Source: Enterovirga rhinocerotis
GTDB lineage: Bacteria > Pseudomonadota > Alphaproteobacteria > Rhizobiales > Beijerinckiaceae
Assembly (NCBI RefSeq): GCF_004363955.1
Contig: NZ_SNZR01000011.1
Location: 310,001 to 374,000, forward strand
Reading direction: 5' to 3'
Length of the DNA: 64,000 bases
Below the pieces are notes generated by a model, which saw only the letters and a program-made list of their open reading frames with translations, was not told the DNA's origin and ran no database searches. Below are positions 8,218 through 18,823 of the stretch, in pieces; within the stretch, counting starts at the first letter, position 1; the number at the start of each line of letters is the position of its first letter. Position numbers and translations under genes: made by a program.

Positions 8218-8904
8218 TCAGGCCTCGCGTCGCAGGGTCCGGAGATAGGAGGCGAGGGCCGACATCGCCGTCTCCTTCGGCGCCTCGCTCGGATGCCATT
8301 CCGGCAGATGGCCGTCGACATGCATGCGCGCGAGCCCGTAGCCGAAGGCCCTGGCCGACAGCACGATCTGATCGACCGAAATGTCGGTGCGCAGCTCGCC
8401 GCTTCGCCGGGCCGATTCCAGCAGGTCCGTCATGGTCAGCCGGATCGCCTCGTTCTGCTGGCGCAGGCGCGGCGAGGCCTGGAGGTCGACGAGCGCTCGC
8501 GAGCTGATGACCTGAAAATGAGTCGGGTTGTCGAAGGCCCAGCCGAGATAGGCGCGGCCCAGGGCCTCGAACCGGGCCATCGGCGCGAGGCTCGACGTCT
8601 CGGCGAGGGCCGCCTCGATCGACGCCGTCAGCCGCTCCATCGCCTGTTCCGCGACCGCGGCCATCAAGGCGGCCTTGTTCGGAAAGTGCCGGAACGGCGC
8701 TGCCGACGAAACGCCCGCCCGCCGGGCCGCCTCGCGCAGGGAAACCGCCTCGGTGCCGCGCTCCTCGATGAGCGAGATCGTCGCCTGAACGATCGCATCC
8801 ACGAGATTGCCGTGATGATACGCGCGGGGCCGCGGCCTCGGCGATCCCGCGGGATCGCCGTCGTTGCGACGTCCTGTCTCTGCCACCGTCTTCTTCTCGC
8901 CCAT
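8218..8904 (-). CDS. TetR/AcrR-family transcriptional regulator
   Basis: A 228-residue protein with a TetR helix-turn-helix at about residues 28-85 (VDAIVQATISLIEERG, then VSLREAARRAGVSSAAPFRHF, then PNKAALMAAVAEQAM) and a variable ligand-binding C-terminal half. The LGRAYLGWAFDNPTHFQVIS segment is typical of WHG-type C-terminal domains in this family. It faces the secreted-protein gene at 8954 across a 33-bp perfect palindrome (8916-8948). The palindrome is the obvious operator for both promoters, giving autoregulation and control of the neighbour. Ligand unknown. Confidence 0.88.
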   Translation of the reverse strand: MGEKKTVAETGRRNDGDPAGSPRPRPRAYHHGNLVDAIVQATISLIEERGTEAVSLREAARRAGVSSAAPFRHFPNKAALMAAVAEQAMERLTASIEAALAETSSLAPMARFEALGRAYLGWAFDNPTHFQVISSRALVDLQASPRLRQQNEAIRLTMTDLLESARRSGELRTDISVDQIVLSARAFGYGLARMHVDGHLPEWHPSEAPKETAMSALASYLRTLRREA

Positions 8905-8915
8905 TGCCTGTCCCG

Positions 8916-8948
8916 TCTCCTTATGTAATCAGTGATTACATAAGGAGA
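8916..8948. promoter_or_regulatory. Perfect 33-bp palindrome, predicted TetR operator
   Basis: Two 16-base arms (TCTCCTTATGTAATCA and its exact reverse complement) flank a single central G at 8932. It lies in the 49-base gap between divergent genes. AAGGAG in the right arm (8942-8947) sits six bases before ATG 8954, and the mirror AAGGAG in the left arm serves the TetR gene on the other strand, 12 bases before ATG 8904. So the operator also carries both ribosome-binding sites. Confidence 0.85.
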
Positions 8949-8953
8949 TTTCC

Positions 8954-9403
8954 ATGCGCCCTGCATTCGCCGTCGGCTGCCTCGCAATCCTCGTCGCTTC
9001 CGTTGCGCCGGCCTTTGCCGAGCCGCCCGCACGCCTGGAGGTTGTCTGGCCTAAGCCGGGTATGACGCTGACGATCGGGGATGACCGCACCGGCGTGGTC
9101 GGCGTCGTGGTCGCCAGCAATTTCGACCTGAAGCCGGCTGGCCAATGCGGCTCGAATCCGAGGTGCGGGCATCTGCACATGAAGATCGATCCGGAGGGGG
9201 ATCGCTGCAATCAGCCGGGCCGCGCTTACAACAGCATGAACAGCGATTGGGGCGGCGATCTGATCAAGGCCCATTTCGGCTTTTGCGAGCAACCCGTCGG
9301 ACGCCACGTGATCGGCGTTCTCCTCGCGGATGATCAGCATCGGCCCGTTCTCGTCGACGGCAAGCCCGTGACCGCGTTGGTGCCGGTCGACGTCCGGCGC
9401 TGA
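8954..9403 (+). CDS. Secreted protein of unknown function controlled by the adjacent TetR regulator
   Basis: A 149-residue protein with a clear Sec signal peptide (MRPAFAVGCLAILVASVAPAFA, cleavage after AFA). The mature part has four Cys and the metal-binding-looking string CGHLHMKIDPEGDRC, followed by a beta-rich segment (GRHVIGVLLADDQHRPVLVD). The layout recalls small periplasmic DUF4399-like domains, but I cannot assign it firmly. Ribosome-binding site AAGGAG is six bases upstream, inside the palindrome. Its stop lies six bases from the convergent mrp stop. It is probably the target of the divergent TetR protein. Confidence 0.7.
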   Translation: MRPAFAVGCLAILVASVAPAFAEPPARLEVVWPKPGMTLTIGDDRTGVVGVVVASNFDLKPAGQCGSNPRCGHLHMKIDPEGDRCNQPGRAYNSMNSDWGGDLIKAHFGFCEQPVGRHVIGVLLADDQHRPVLVDGKPVTALVPVDVRR

Positions 9404-9409
9404 AACGCG

Positions 9410-10522
9410 TCACTCGATCACGATCCGGGGCGCTGGGCGGCTCACCGCGCCTCCGGTGATCCGCTCCCAGACGCGGTCGGCGATGGCGCGGTAGGAGGCG
9501 GCGTGCGGACCTTCGGGCGCCACGGCGACGACCGGACGGCCCGAATCCGAGGTCTCCCGGATCGCCATCTCGAGCGGCACCTCGCCGAGGAAGGGCACGC
9601 CGAGCTTCTCGGCCTCGGCCCGCGCGCCGCCATGGCCGAAGATATGCGAGACGTGCCCGCAGGCGGGGCAGGCGAAGGAGGCCATGTTCTCGACGATGCC
9701 GAGGATCGGCACCTCGACCTTGCGGAACATCGCGACGCCGCGGCGGGCGTCGATCAGGGCGAGGTCCTGCGGGGTCGAGACGATGACGGCGCCGGCGAGC
9801 GGCACGGCCTGCGCCATGGTGAGCTGGGCGTCGCCCGTCCCCGGCGGCATGTCGACGACGAGCGCGTCGAGCTCGCTCCAGGCGACCTCGCGCAGCATCT
9901 GGGTGATGGCCGACATCACCATCGGCCCGCGCCAGATCATCGCCGTCTCCTCCTCGACGAGGAAGCCGATCGACATCACCTGGACGCCGTAGCCGTCGAG
10001 CGGCTCGAGGATGCGGCCGGAGATGACGCGCGGCTTCTGTCCGCCGAGCCCGAAGAGCTTCGGGGCGGACGGGCCGTAGATGTCGGCATCGAGCAGCCCG
10101 ACCGAGAGGCCGCGCGCCTTCAGCGCCAGGGCGAGGTTCACGGCCGTGGTCGACTTGCCGACGCCCCCCTTGCCCGAGGCGACCGCGAAGATGTGCTTCA
10201 CGCCCGGAATGGACTGGGCGCGGGGCGGCCGCGGCATGCCGCCCGCCGGAGGAGGGGCGGGGCGGGCCGGAGCCGAGCCGGGCGCGCGCTCGGCGGTGAG
10301 GCTGACGAGGGCGGCCGAGACGCCGGGGACGAGCCGGATCGCGGCTTCCGCCGCCGCGCGGACGGGCTCGGCCGCGGCGGCTTCGGCAGGGTCGATCCCG
10401 ATCGAGACCGTGACCCGGCCCGACGGGTCGACCACGACGGGCGAAAGCCGGCCGGATTCGGGCAGCGCCGTCGTTCCGAACCGCACTCCGGCCAGCGCCT
10501 TCAGGACATCTTCCGAATTCAT
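9410..10522 (-). CDS. Iron-sulfur cluster carrier protein Mrp/ApbC
   Basis: A 370-residue P-loop ATPase of the Mrp/NBP35 family, which carries and inserts Fe-S clusters in the cytoplasm. An N-terminal MIP18-like domain (residues about 3-80, MNSEDVLKALAGV) is joined by a Pro/Ala-rich linker to the ATPase. The deviant Walker A SGKGGVGKST lies at residues 116-125, GLLDADIYGPS follows, and the cluster-binding CPAC is at 285-288. Length and architecture are normal for alphaproteobacteria. ATG 10522 faces pncB about 230 bases away. Confidence 0.92.
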   Translation of the reverse strand: MNSEDVLKALAGVRFGTTALPESGRLSPVVVDPSGRVTVSIGIDPAEAAAAEPVRAAAEAAIRLVPGVSAALVSLTAERAPGSAPARPAPPPAGGMPRPPRAQSIPGVKHIFAVASGKGGVGKSTTAVNLALALKARGLSVGLLDADIYGPSAPKLFGLGGQKPRVISGRILEPLDGYGVQVMSIGFLVEEETAMIWRGPMVMSAITQMLREVAWSELDALVVDMPPGTGDAQLTMAQAVPLAGAVIVSTPQDLALIDARRGVAMFRKVEVPILGIVENMASFACPACGHVSHIFGHGGARAEAEKLGVPFLGEVPLEMAIRETSDSGRPVVAVAPEGPHAASYRAIADRVWERITGGAVSRPAPRIVIE

Positions 10523-10751
10523 CTGATCAGACCGCCTTCTTCAGGTCCGGTCCTACTCCATGGCGCCCCGAGCACCAATGGCGGCGCGCCGCCGGGGTGC
10601 GTCCGGAGCCGGCAGGCCTCGCCCGAAAGCCCGGCCGACCATGGCGCTCCGCGCTGCACCCATGCGCGGAGCGCCCGTGACGCGTGTGCGGAAATCGGGC
10701 ACAACCGGGCATCGCGCCGCGTCCTGGCGCGGAACAGGGATGGAACACGCG

Positions 10752-12044
10752 ATGGTCGACATCGCCACGCGGGTCTATAATCACGCCTGGAAGATCGACC
10801 CGATCGTCCGCTCGGTGATCGACACCGATTTCTACAAGCTTCTGATGGCGCAGACGATCTACCGTCGCCATCGCGACGCTGCCGTGACGTTCGGCGTCAC
10901 CAACCGGACGACCCGCGTCCGCCTCGCCGACATCATCGATCCCGGCGAATTGCGCGAGCAGCTGGACCATGTGCGGACGCTCCGCCTCTCGCGCGGGGAA
11001 TCCACCTGGCTGCGCGGCAACACCTTCTACGGTCGCCGCCAGATGTTCTCGTCGGACTTCATGGAATGGTTCGAGGAGTTCCGCTTCCCCGAATACGAGC
11101 TGACCCAGCGCGACGGGCAATACGAACTCACCTTCCATGGCCCCTGGATCGAGACCACCATGTGGGAGATCCCGGCGCTCTCGATCCTCAACGAGCTGCG
11201 CTCGCGCGGCGTCACGCGCGGCATGGGCAAGTTCGAGCTGCAGGTGCTCTACGCCCGCGCCATGACGCGGGTGTGGGAGAAGATCGAGCGGCTGCGGAAG
11301 CTGCCGGGCCTGCGCATCTCCGATTTCGGCACGCGGCGCCGGCATGGCTTCCTGTGGCAGGATTGGTGCGTGCAGGCCATGATCGAGGGGCTCGGCCCCG
11401 CCTTCTCCGGAACCTCGAACTGCCTCATCGCCATGCGCCGCGAGGTCGAGGCGATCGGCACCAACGCGCACGAGCTGCCGATGGTCTATACGGCGCTCGC
11501 CGACGGGGACGAGGCGCAGCGGCGTGCGCCCTACGAGGTGCTGGCCGACTGGCAACAGGACTACCAGGGCAACCTCCTCATCATCCTGCCCGACACCTAC
11601 GGCACCACGAACTTCCTGAAACACGCCCCGGACTGGATCGCGGGATGGACCGGAATCCGCATCGATTCCGTCGATCCGATCGTCGGCGGAGAGCAGGCGA
11701 TCCGCTGGTGGGAATCGCGTGGGCAGGATCCGAAGAACAAGCTCACCATCTTCTCGGACGGGCTCGACATCGATGTCATCGAGCGCCTGCATGCCCATTT
11801 CAACGGGCGCACCCGCATCAGCTACGGCTGGGGCACGCTCCTGACGAACGATTTCCGCGGCATGGCGCCGGATGGCCTGCTCGATCCGATCTCCGTCGTC
11901 TGCAAGGTCATCTCGGCCGACGGGCGCCCGGCCGTGAAACTCTCAGACAACCCGACCAAGGCGACGGGGCCGGCCGAGGAGGTCGATCATTATCGCCGGC
12001 TCTTCGAGGTTCAGGAGCAGGTTGCGCAACCGGTGCTTGTCTGA
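10752..12044 (+). CDS. pncB: Nicotinate phosphoribosyltransferase
   Basis: Converts nicotinate and PRPP to nicotinate mononucleotide in the NAD salvage pathway. The 430-residue length fits the family (about 400-435). Visible marks: [17 protein letters not shown] near the N-terminus, [35 protein letters not shown] with the phosphorylated-histidine region of the family, and [18 protein letters not shown] chose ATG 10752 ([13 protein letters not shown]) because homologues start there; ATG 10740 four codons upstream is possible, and the longer open frame to 10560 has no homologue-like content. Confidence 0.9.
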   Translation: MVDIATRVYNHAWKIDPIVRSVIDTDFYKLLMAQTIYRRHRDAAVTFGVTNRTTRVRLADIIDPGELREQLDHVRTLRLSRGESTWLRGNTFYGRRQMFSSDFMEWFEEFRFPEYELTQRDGQYELTFHGPWIETTMWEIPALSILNELRSRGVTRGMGKFELQVLYARAMTRVWEKIERLRKLPGLRISDFGTRRRHGFLWQDWCVQAMIEGLGPAFSGTSNCLIAMRREVEAIGTNAHELPMVYTALADGDEAQRRAPYEVLADWQQDYQGNLLIILPDTYGTTNFLKHAPDWIAGWTGIRIDSVDPIVGGEQAIRWWESRGQDPKNKLTIFSDGLDIDVIERLHAHFNGRTRISYGWGTLLTNDFRGMAPDGLLDPISVVCKVISADGRPAVKLSDNPTKATGPAEEVDHYRRLFEVQEQVAQPVLV

Positions 12045-12226
12045 GCCGCGTCTCGGGGCGCCGGGCGGGCCGGCACCAGCTCGTTCCTGCCGCAGGATCT
12101 CCCTAGCCGATTGAGGGATCGCACCCTCAGCGTCTTTGCGCCTCCGCGTTGTGGGTTCTAGGCATTGACTCATCCTTGGGTTGATATAGCGTCAACTCCC
12201 GGTTGTTCTCGGCCGGGAGGATTGTC

Positions 12227-12994
12227 ATGGCGGTTCCCAGCGCCTGGATGCCCAAGGCATCCATGCATCGCATCCACGTTCACTGGACGGCAGGCGGCTA
12301 CGCGGCGAATGCGACGGACAAGCGGAGCTATCACATCCTGATCCAGGGGGATGGATCGCTGGTCCGGTGCGATACCTCGATCAAGGCCAACGAGGCGGGC
12401 TCCGGCATGAAGCCCGCGTCGCATACGAAGAACGCCAATACCGGTGCCATCGGCGTGTCGATGTGCTGCATGACGGGCGCGAAGGAAAGCCCGTTCAAAC
12501 CGGGTGTCGCTCCCCTGAAGCGGGAGCAGTGGGACGCGATGATCGAGGTCGTCGCCGATCTTGCCCTGGCCTACCACATCCTCGTGACGCCGACCCGGAT
12601 CCTGACCCATGCCGAGGTCGAGCCCAATCTTGGCATCCCCCAGGACAAGTGGGACATCACCCGATTGCCGTTCGATCCGAAGACCGTGGGCCACAAAGCC
12701 GTGGGCGACATGATGCGCAAGGCCGTCGCCGCGCGGCTGAGCCAGATCAAGGGCGCGGCTCCGCCTCCCGACATGCCGAGCGATCTGAAGCTGCCGCGGT
12801 TCAAGGTGCAAGGGGCTGCGCCGTCGACGTTGAACGTCCGGCGCTCTCCGGCCGGCGAGAAGGTCGGAGAGTTGCCGGAGGGCAGTGTCGTCGAGCGGCT
12901 GGCCATGCTGGGGAACTGGTCACAGGTGAGGACGTCGGCGGGTTTCGTCGGCTGGGTGTCGACGCCGTTCCTCGCGGCCGTCGCACCGTCCTGA
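12227..12994 (+). CDS. N-acetylmuramoyl-L-alanine amidase (Amidase_2/PGRP type) with C-terminal SH3b domain
   Basis: A 255-residue protein. Residues about 10-165 carry an Amidase_2/PGRP fold: IHVHWTAGGY (first zinc His), then ILTHAEVEPNLG (second His) and KWDITRL (Asp as third ligand), the AmpD-like set. A linker leads to an SH3b wall-binding domain (STLNVRRSPAGEKVGELPEG, then VGWVSTPFL). GGGAGG seven bases upstream sets ATG 12227. There is no signal peptide, so the enzyme is either cytoplasmic (recycling, phage-derived lysin-like) or exported another way. No phage genes lie nearby. Confidence 0.82.
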   Translation: MAVPSAWMPKASMHRIHVHWTAGGYAANATDKRSYHILIQGDGSLVRCDTSIKANEAGSGMKPASHTKNANTGAIGVSMCCMTGAKESPFKPGVAPLKREQWDAMIEVVADLALAYHILVTPTRILTHAEVEPNLGIPQDKWDITRLPFDPKTVGHKAVGDMMRKAVAARLSQIKGAAPPPDMPSDLKLPRFKVQGAAPSTLNVRRSPAGEKVGELPEGSVVERLAMLGNWSQVRTSAGFVGWVSTPFLAAVAPS

Positions 12995-13079
12995 CATCAC
13001 CTGTTCCGCGCGGACTCGACCGCCGGCTCCCGGCCTCAGCCCACCGGACGGCTTCTTCGCTGCGCGGGTGCCTCCCGGC

Positions 13080-13592
13080 TCATCCGCCGGGGGCAGGCTC
13101 GGGCGCGAGCGAGGCCTCGCGTTCGAATTCCAGTAGCCGGCGCTTCACCGCGATCCCGCCCGCGAAACCCGTCAGGGCGCCGGTCGAGCCGACGACCCGG
13201 TGGCAGGGCGCGATGATGGAGATCGGATTGCGGCCGTTCGCGGCGCCGACCGCGCGCACGGCCGCGGGCCTTCCGATCTGGCGGGCGATCTGCGCGTAGC
13301 TCCGCGTCTCGCCGAAGGGGATGGTGAGCAGCGCCTCCCAGACGTCCTTCTGGAAGGGAGTGCCCCGGAACGCGAGCGGCACGGTGAAGACCCGGAGCGT
13401 GCCGGCGAAATAGGCTCGAAGCTGCCGCTCGGTCTCGAGGAGGACGGGATGGCCCGGCTCATCCGCGAGCGGGCCGAGCGGCACGCGTGACGGCGGATCG
13501 TCCGGCCAGAGAATCGCGGCGAGGCCATCGTTACCCGCGACCAGCGTCAGCAGGCCGACCGGGGTGTCGAGCGAGGTCGAGGAGAGGGCCAT
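13080..13592 (-). CDS. ogt: Methylated-DNA--protein-cysteine methyltransferase
   Basis: A 170-residue DNA-repair protein that takes O6-alkyl groups from guanine onto its own Cys. Visible marks: N-terminal ribonuclease-like domain, GTPFQKDVWEALLTIPFGET, the arginine-finger helix RPAAVRAVGAANGRNPI, and the active-site PCHRVV with Cys 130. The tail is slightly Ala/Pro-rich. It has no Ada regulatory domain, so it is the Ogt/MGMT single-function form. It is divergent from pxpA across about 160 bases and converges on the amidase gene. Confidence 0.93.
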   Translation of the reverse strand: MALSSTSLDTPVGLLTLVAGNDGLAAILWPDDPPSRVPLGPLADEPGHPVLLETERQLRAYFAGTLRVFTVPLAFRGTPFQKDVWEALLTIPFGETRSYAQIARQIGRPAAVRAVGAANGRNPISIIAPCHRVVGSTGALTGFAGGIAVKRRLLEFEREASLAPEPAPGG

Positions 13593-13750
13593 GGGCGCTC
13601 CGCCCGGGTTGGAAGCGGCATCGCCGCGGGGCTCGCCCGGTGCTATTCACTCTGCCCGGTCCGTCAAGCTGCCCGAACGGCGTCGAGGGCGGATCGGGAT
13701 GCCCGTCGCGGCCGCCGGGCTCGGAGCGACGGGGCGCCAAGGAGGACACC

Positions 13751-16946
<3,196 letters not shown>

Positions 16947-16981
16947 TCCCGCCGGTGTGAGCGGACGGGTTGATGCGGCGA

Positions 16982-17103
16982 CCCCTCCCCGGAGGGGAGG
17001 GTCGAGTCGATGCGAAGCGTCGAGCCGGGGTGGGGATATCCCGGCCGGAGCGTCACCCCACCCCGGTCGGCTGTCGCCGACTCGCCCTCCCCTGAGGGGA
17101 GGG
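16982..17103. repeat. GC-rich inverted-repeat element
   Basis: A copy of the same family: outer arms CCCTCCCCGGAGGGGAGGG and CCCTCCCCTGAGGGGAGGG, interior GGGGTGGGG and CACCCCACCCCGG. It directly follows ligA (stop 16946) and comes before a different, REP-like repeat. Arms differ by a base or two from perfect pairing. Confidence 0.8.
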
Positions 17104-17131
17104 ATCAGGCGCCTCTCCGAACATTCCCCGC

Positions 17132-17201
17132 TCATCCCGGCGAAAGCCGGGATCCAGTGCGGGGCCATGCTGGGCACCGGCTTTCGCCGGTGCGAGCGGG
17201 G
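17132..17201. repeat. REP-like repeat pair (CCCGGCGAAAGCCGGG type)
   Basis: The left unit TCATCCCGGCGAAAGCCGGG forms a hairpin and runs into ATCCAG; the right unit ACCGGCTTTCGCCGGT is a second hairpin. The sequence ATCCCGGCGAAAGCCGGGATCCAG-type repeat is widespread in proteobacterial genomes. It sits between ligA and the lytic transglycosylase, whose stop is eight bases away, so it may serve as a 3' end signal for both convergent genes. Confidence 0.7.
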
Positions 17202-17209
17202 ACGCTTCG

Positions 17210-18457
17210 CTACCGCCCGCCGCGCAGGGCCTTCAGCACCGCGAAATCGGCATAGCCGTCGGTCACGAGGCCCGAGCGGGCCTGGAAGGCGCGGAGCGAC
17301 TCCCGCGTCTGGACGCCATGGCGACCGTCAGCCTCGCCGCGGTAGAAGCCGAGCGTCGAGAGGCGCCGCTGCACTTCGACGCGTTCCGGATGGCTCAGCG
17401 ATTTCGAGGGCCAGGCCCGCGTGAAGGCGCCGCCGCCGCCGATGCGGTTCGCAAGATGGCCGACGCCCATCGCGTAGGCGTCCGACGAGTTGTAGGTGCG
17501 GATCACCTCGAAATTCTCGCCGACGAGAAAGGTGGGCCCGCCGATCCCGGCCGGCAGGAACAGCGTCGCCTGTCCGGAGCGCGGCAGGCCGCGTCCGTCG
17601 CTGCGCTGGACGCCGAGCGAGGCCCAATCGGCATAGCCGCGCCGGATGGTGCGCAGGTCGAGGCCCCTCGGCAGGACGACCTCCGTCACCCAGGGTAGGC
17701 CCGGCTGCCAGCCTTTCTGGCGGAGGTAGTTGGCCGTCGAGGCGAGGGCGTCCGGGGCCGAGGTCCAGATGTTCGGATGGCCGTCGCCATCCTCGTCGAC
17801 CGCATAGGCTGCGTAGCTCGACGGCATGAACTGCGTCTGGCCCATCGCGCCGGCCCAGGACCCCTTCATGCCGGCGGGCGTGACGTGCCCGGCCTGGATG
17901 ATCCGGAGTGCCTGGATCAGCTCGTCCCGGAAGTAATCGCCGCGATAGCGGACATAGGCGAGGGTCGAGAGGGAGCGGATGACCGACATCCCGCCCGTAT
18001 TGGCGCCGAAGCCGCTTTCCATGCCCCAAACGGCGAGGACGATCTCGCGCGGCACGCCATAGCGGCTCTCGACGCGGTCGAGCGTCGCGGAATAGGTCGC
18101 GGCGAGTTGCCGGGCGCGGGAGATGCGCGCCGCCGAGACGGCGTTGTTGACGTAGTCCCAGATCGGCTTCGAGAATTCCGATTGCCGCTTCGTCAGCGCG
18201 ATCACCTTCGGGTCGGGCGTCACGCCCGACATCGCGGCTTCGAAGACGCGGCGGGAGATGCCGGCGCGCTGCGCGTCGGGCCAGAGGCCCGCGACGAAGG
18301 CTGAGAAATTGCCGTGGGCGGCCTGGGCCGGAGCGGGTTTCGTCCGCGAGGGCGGCGTCGGGTTCGCTGCCGCGAGGCTGCCCGTCGCGACGACGAGCAG
18401 CGCGGCGAGCGCCGAGCGGGCGATGAAGCGCCTGCGGGGCGGGTGGGAAGGCGACAT
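17210..18457 (-). CDS. Lytic murein transglycosylase (MltB/SltB type) with peptidoglycan-binding domain
   Basis: A 415-residue exported enzyme that cleaves peptidoglycan glycan strands. It has an N-terminal signal (RRRFIARSALAALLVVATGS, cleavage near AAANP), an SLT_2/MltB catalytic domain with AVWGMESGFGANTGG (catalytic Glu in MESGFG) and GSWAGAMGQTQFMPSSY, and a C-terminal PG_binding_1 domain (RVEVQRRLSTLGFYRGEADG). I chose ATG 18457, just before the signal peptide; the open frame extends upstream into the repeat at 18596. The enzyme is likely periplasmic; no lipobox is seen, so it is not a lipoprotein like E. coli MltB. Confidence 0.9.
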   Translation of the reverse strand: MSPSHPPRRRFIARSALAALLVVATGSLAAANPTPPSRTKPAPAQAAHGNFSAFVAGLWPDAQRAGISRRVFEAAMSGVTPDPKVIALTKRQSEFSKPIWDYVNNAVSAARISRARQLAATYSATLDRVESRYGVPREIVLAVWGMESGFGANTGGMSVIRSLSTLAYVRYRGDYFRDELIQALRIIQAGHVTPAGMKGSWAGAMGQTQFMPSSYAAYAVDEDGDGHPNIWTSAPDALASTANYLRQKGWQPGLPWVTEVVLPRGLDLRTIRRGYADWASLGVQRSDGRGLPRSGQATLFLPAGIGGPTFLVGENFEVIRTYNSSDAYAMGVGHLANRIGGGGAFTRAWPSKSLSHPERVEVQRRLSTLGFYRGEADGRHGVQTRESLRAFQARSGLVTDGYADFAVLKALRGGR

Positions 18458-18595
18458 GGCGGAGATCCGTCTTTCGCTGCTTGTCGGTCGGGTCGATGGC
18501 CGCTTTAGGGCAGCCGAATCGAGGCATCCCGCCAGCATAGCGAGCGAGGTTGACGCTCCGTTAAGGATGACGCGGGCGTGGCGTCGCAAGGCCAA

Positions 18596-18760
18596 CCCTC
18601 CCCCCGCTTGCGGTGGGGAGGGCGGACTCGGGCGTGAGCCCGAGCCGGGTGGGGGGCGGTTCAGCCTGCCGGGAGGTTCGGTGATTTCGCGTCGACGCCC
18701 CCCACCCCGGTTCGCGCCTGGGGCGCGACTCGGCCCTCCCCATCGCAAGCGGGGGGAGGG
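18596..18760. repeat. GC-rich inverted-repeat element
   Basis: A 165-bp element with 27-base outer arms starting CCCTCCCCCCGCTTGCGG and ending CGCAAGCGGGGGGAGGG, differing by one base. The interior shows GGGTGGGGGGCG and CGCCCCCCACCCC plus small hairpins. It lies between the copA stop (18824) and the transglycosylase start (18457), both on the minus strand, so it may end copA transcription. Confidence 0.85.
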
Positions 18761-18823
18761 TTGGCGCGCCGGAGATGCCCAGCTCCGCTCGTCCGAAAGG
18801 GCAGGACTGGGCCTTCGCCTTCC

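Noticed and set aside
12161-12200. Possible sigma70 promoter (TTGACT near 12165) and small TTGA/TCAA dyad before the amidase
   Set aside because: No acceptable -10 hexamer at proper spacing and the dyad arms are only five bases, too weak to claim.
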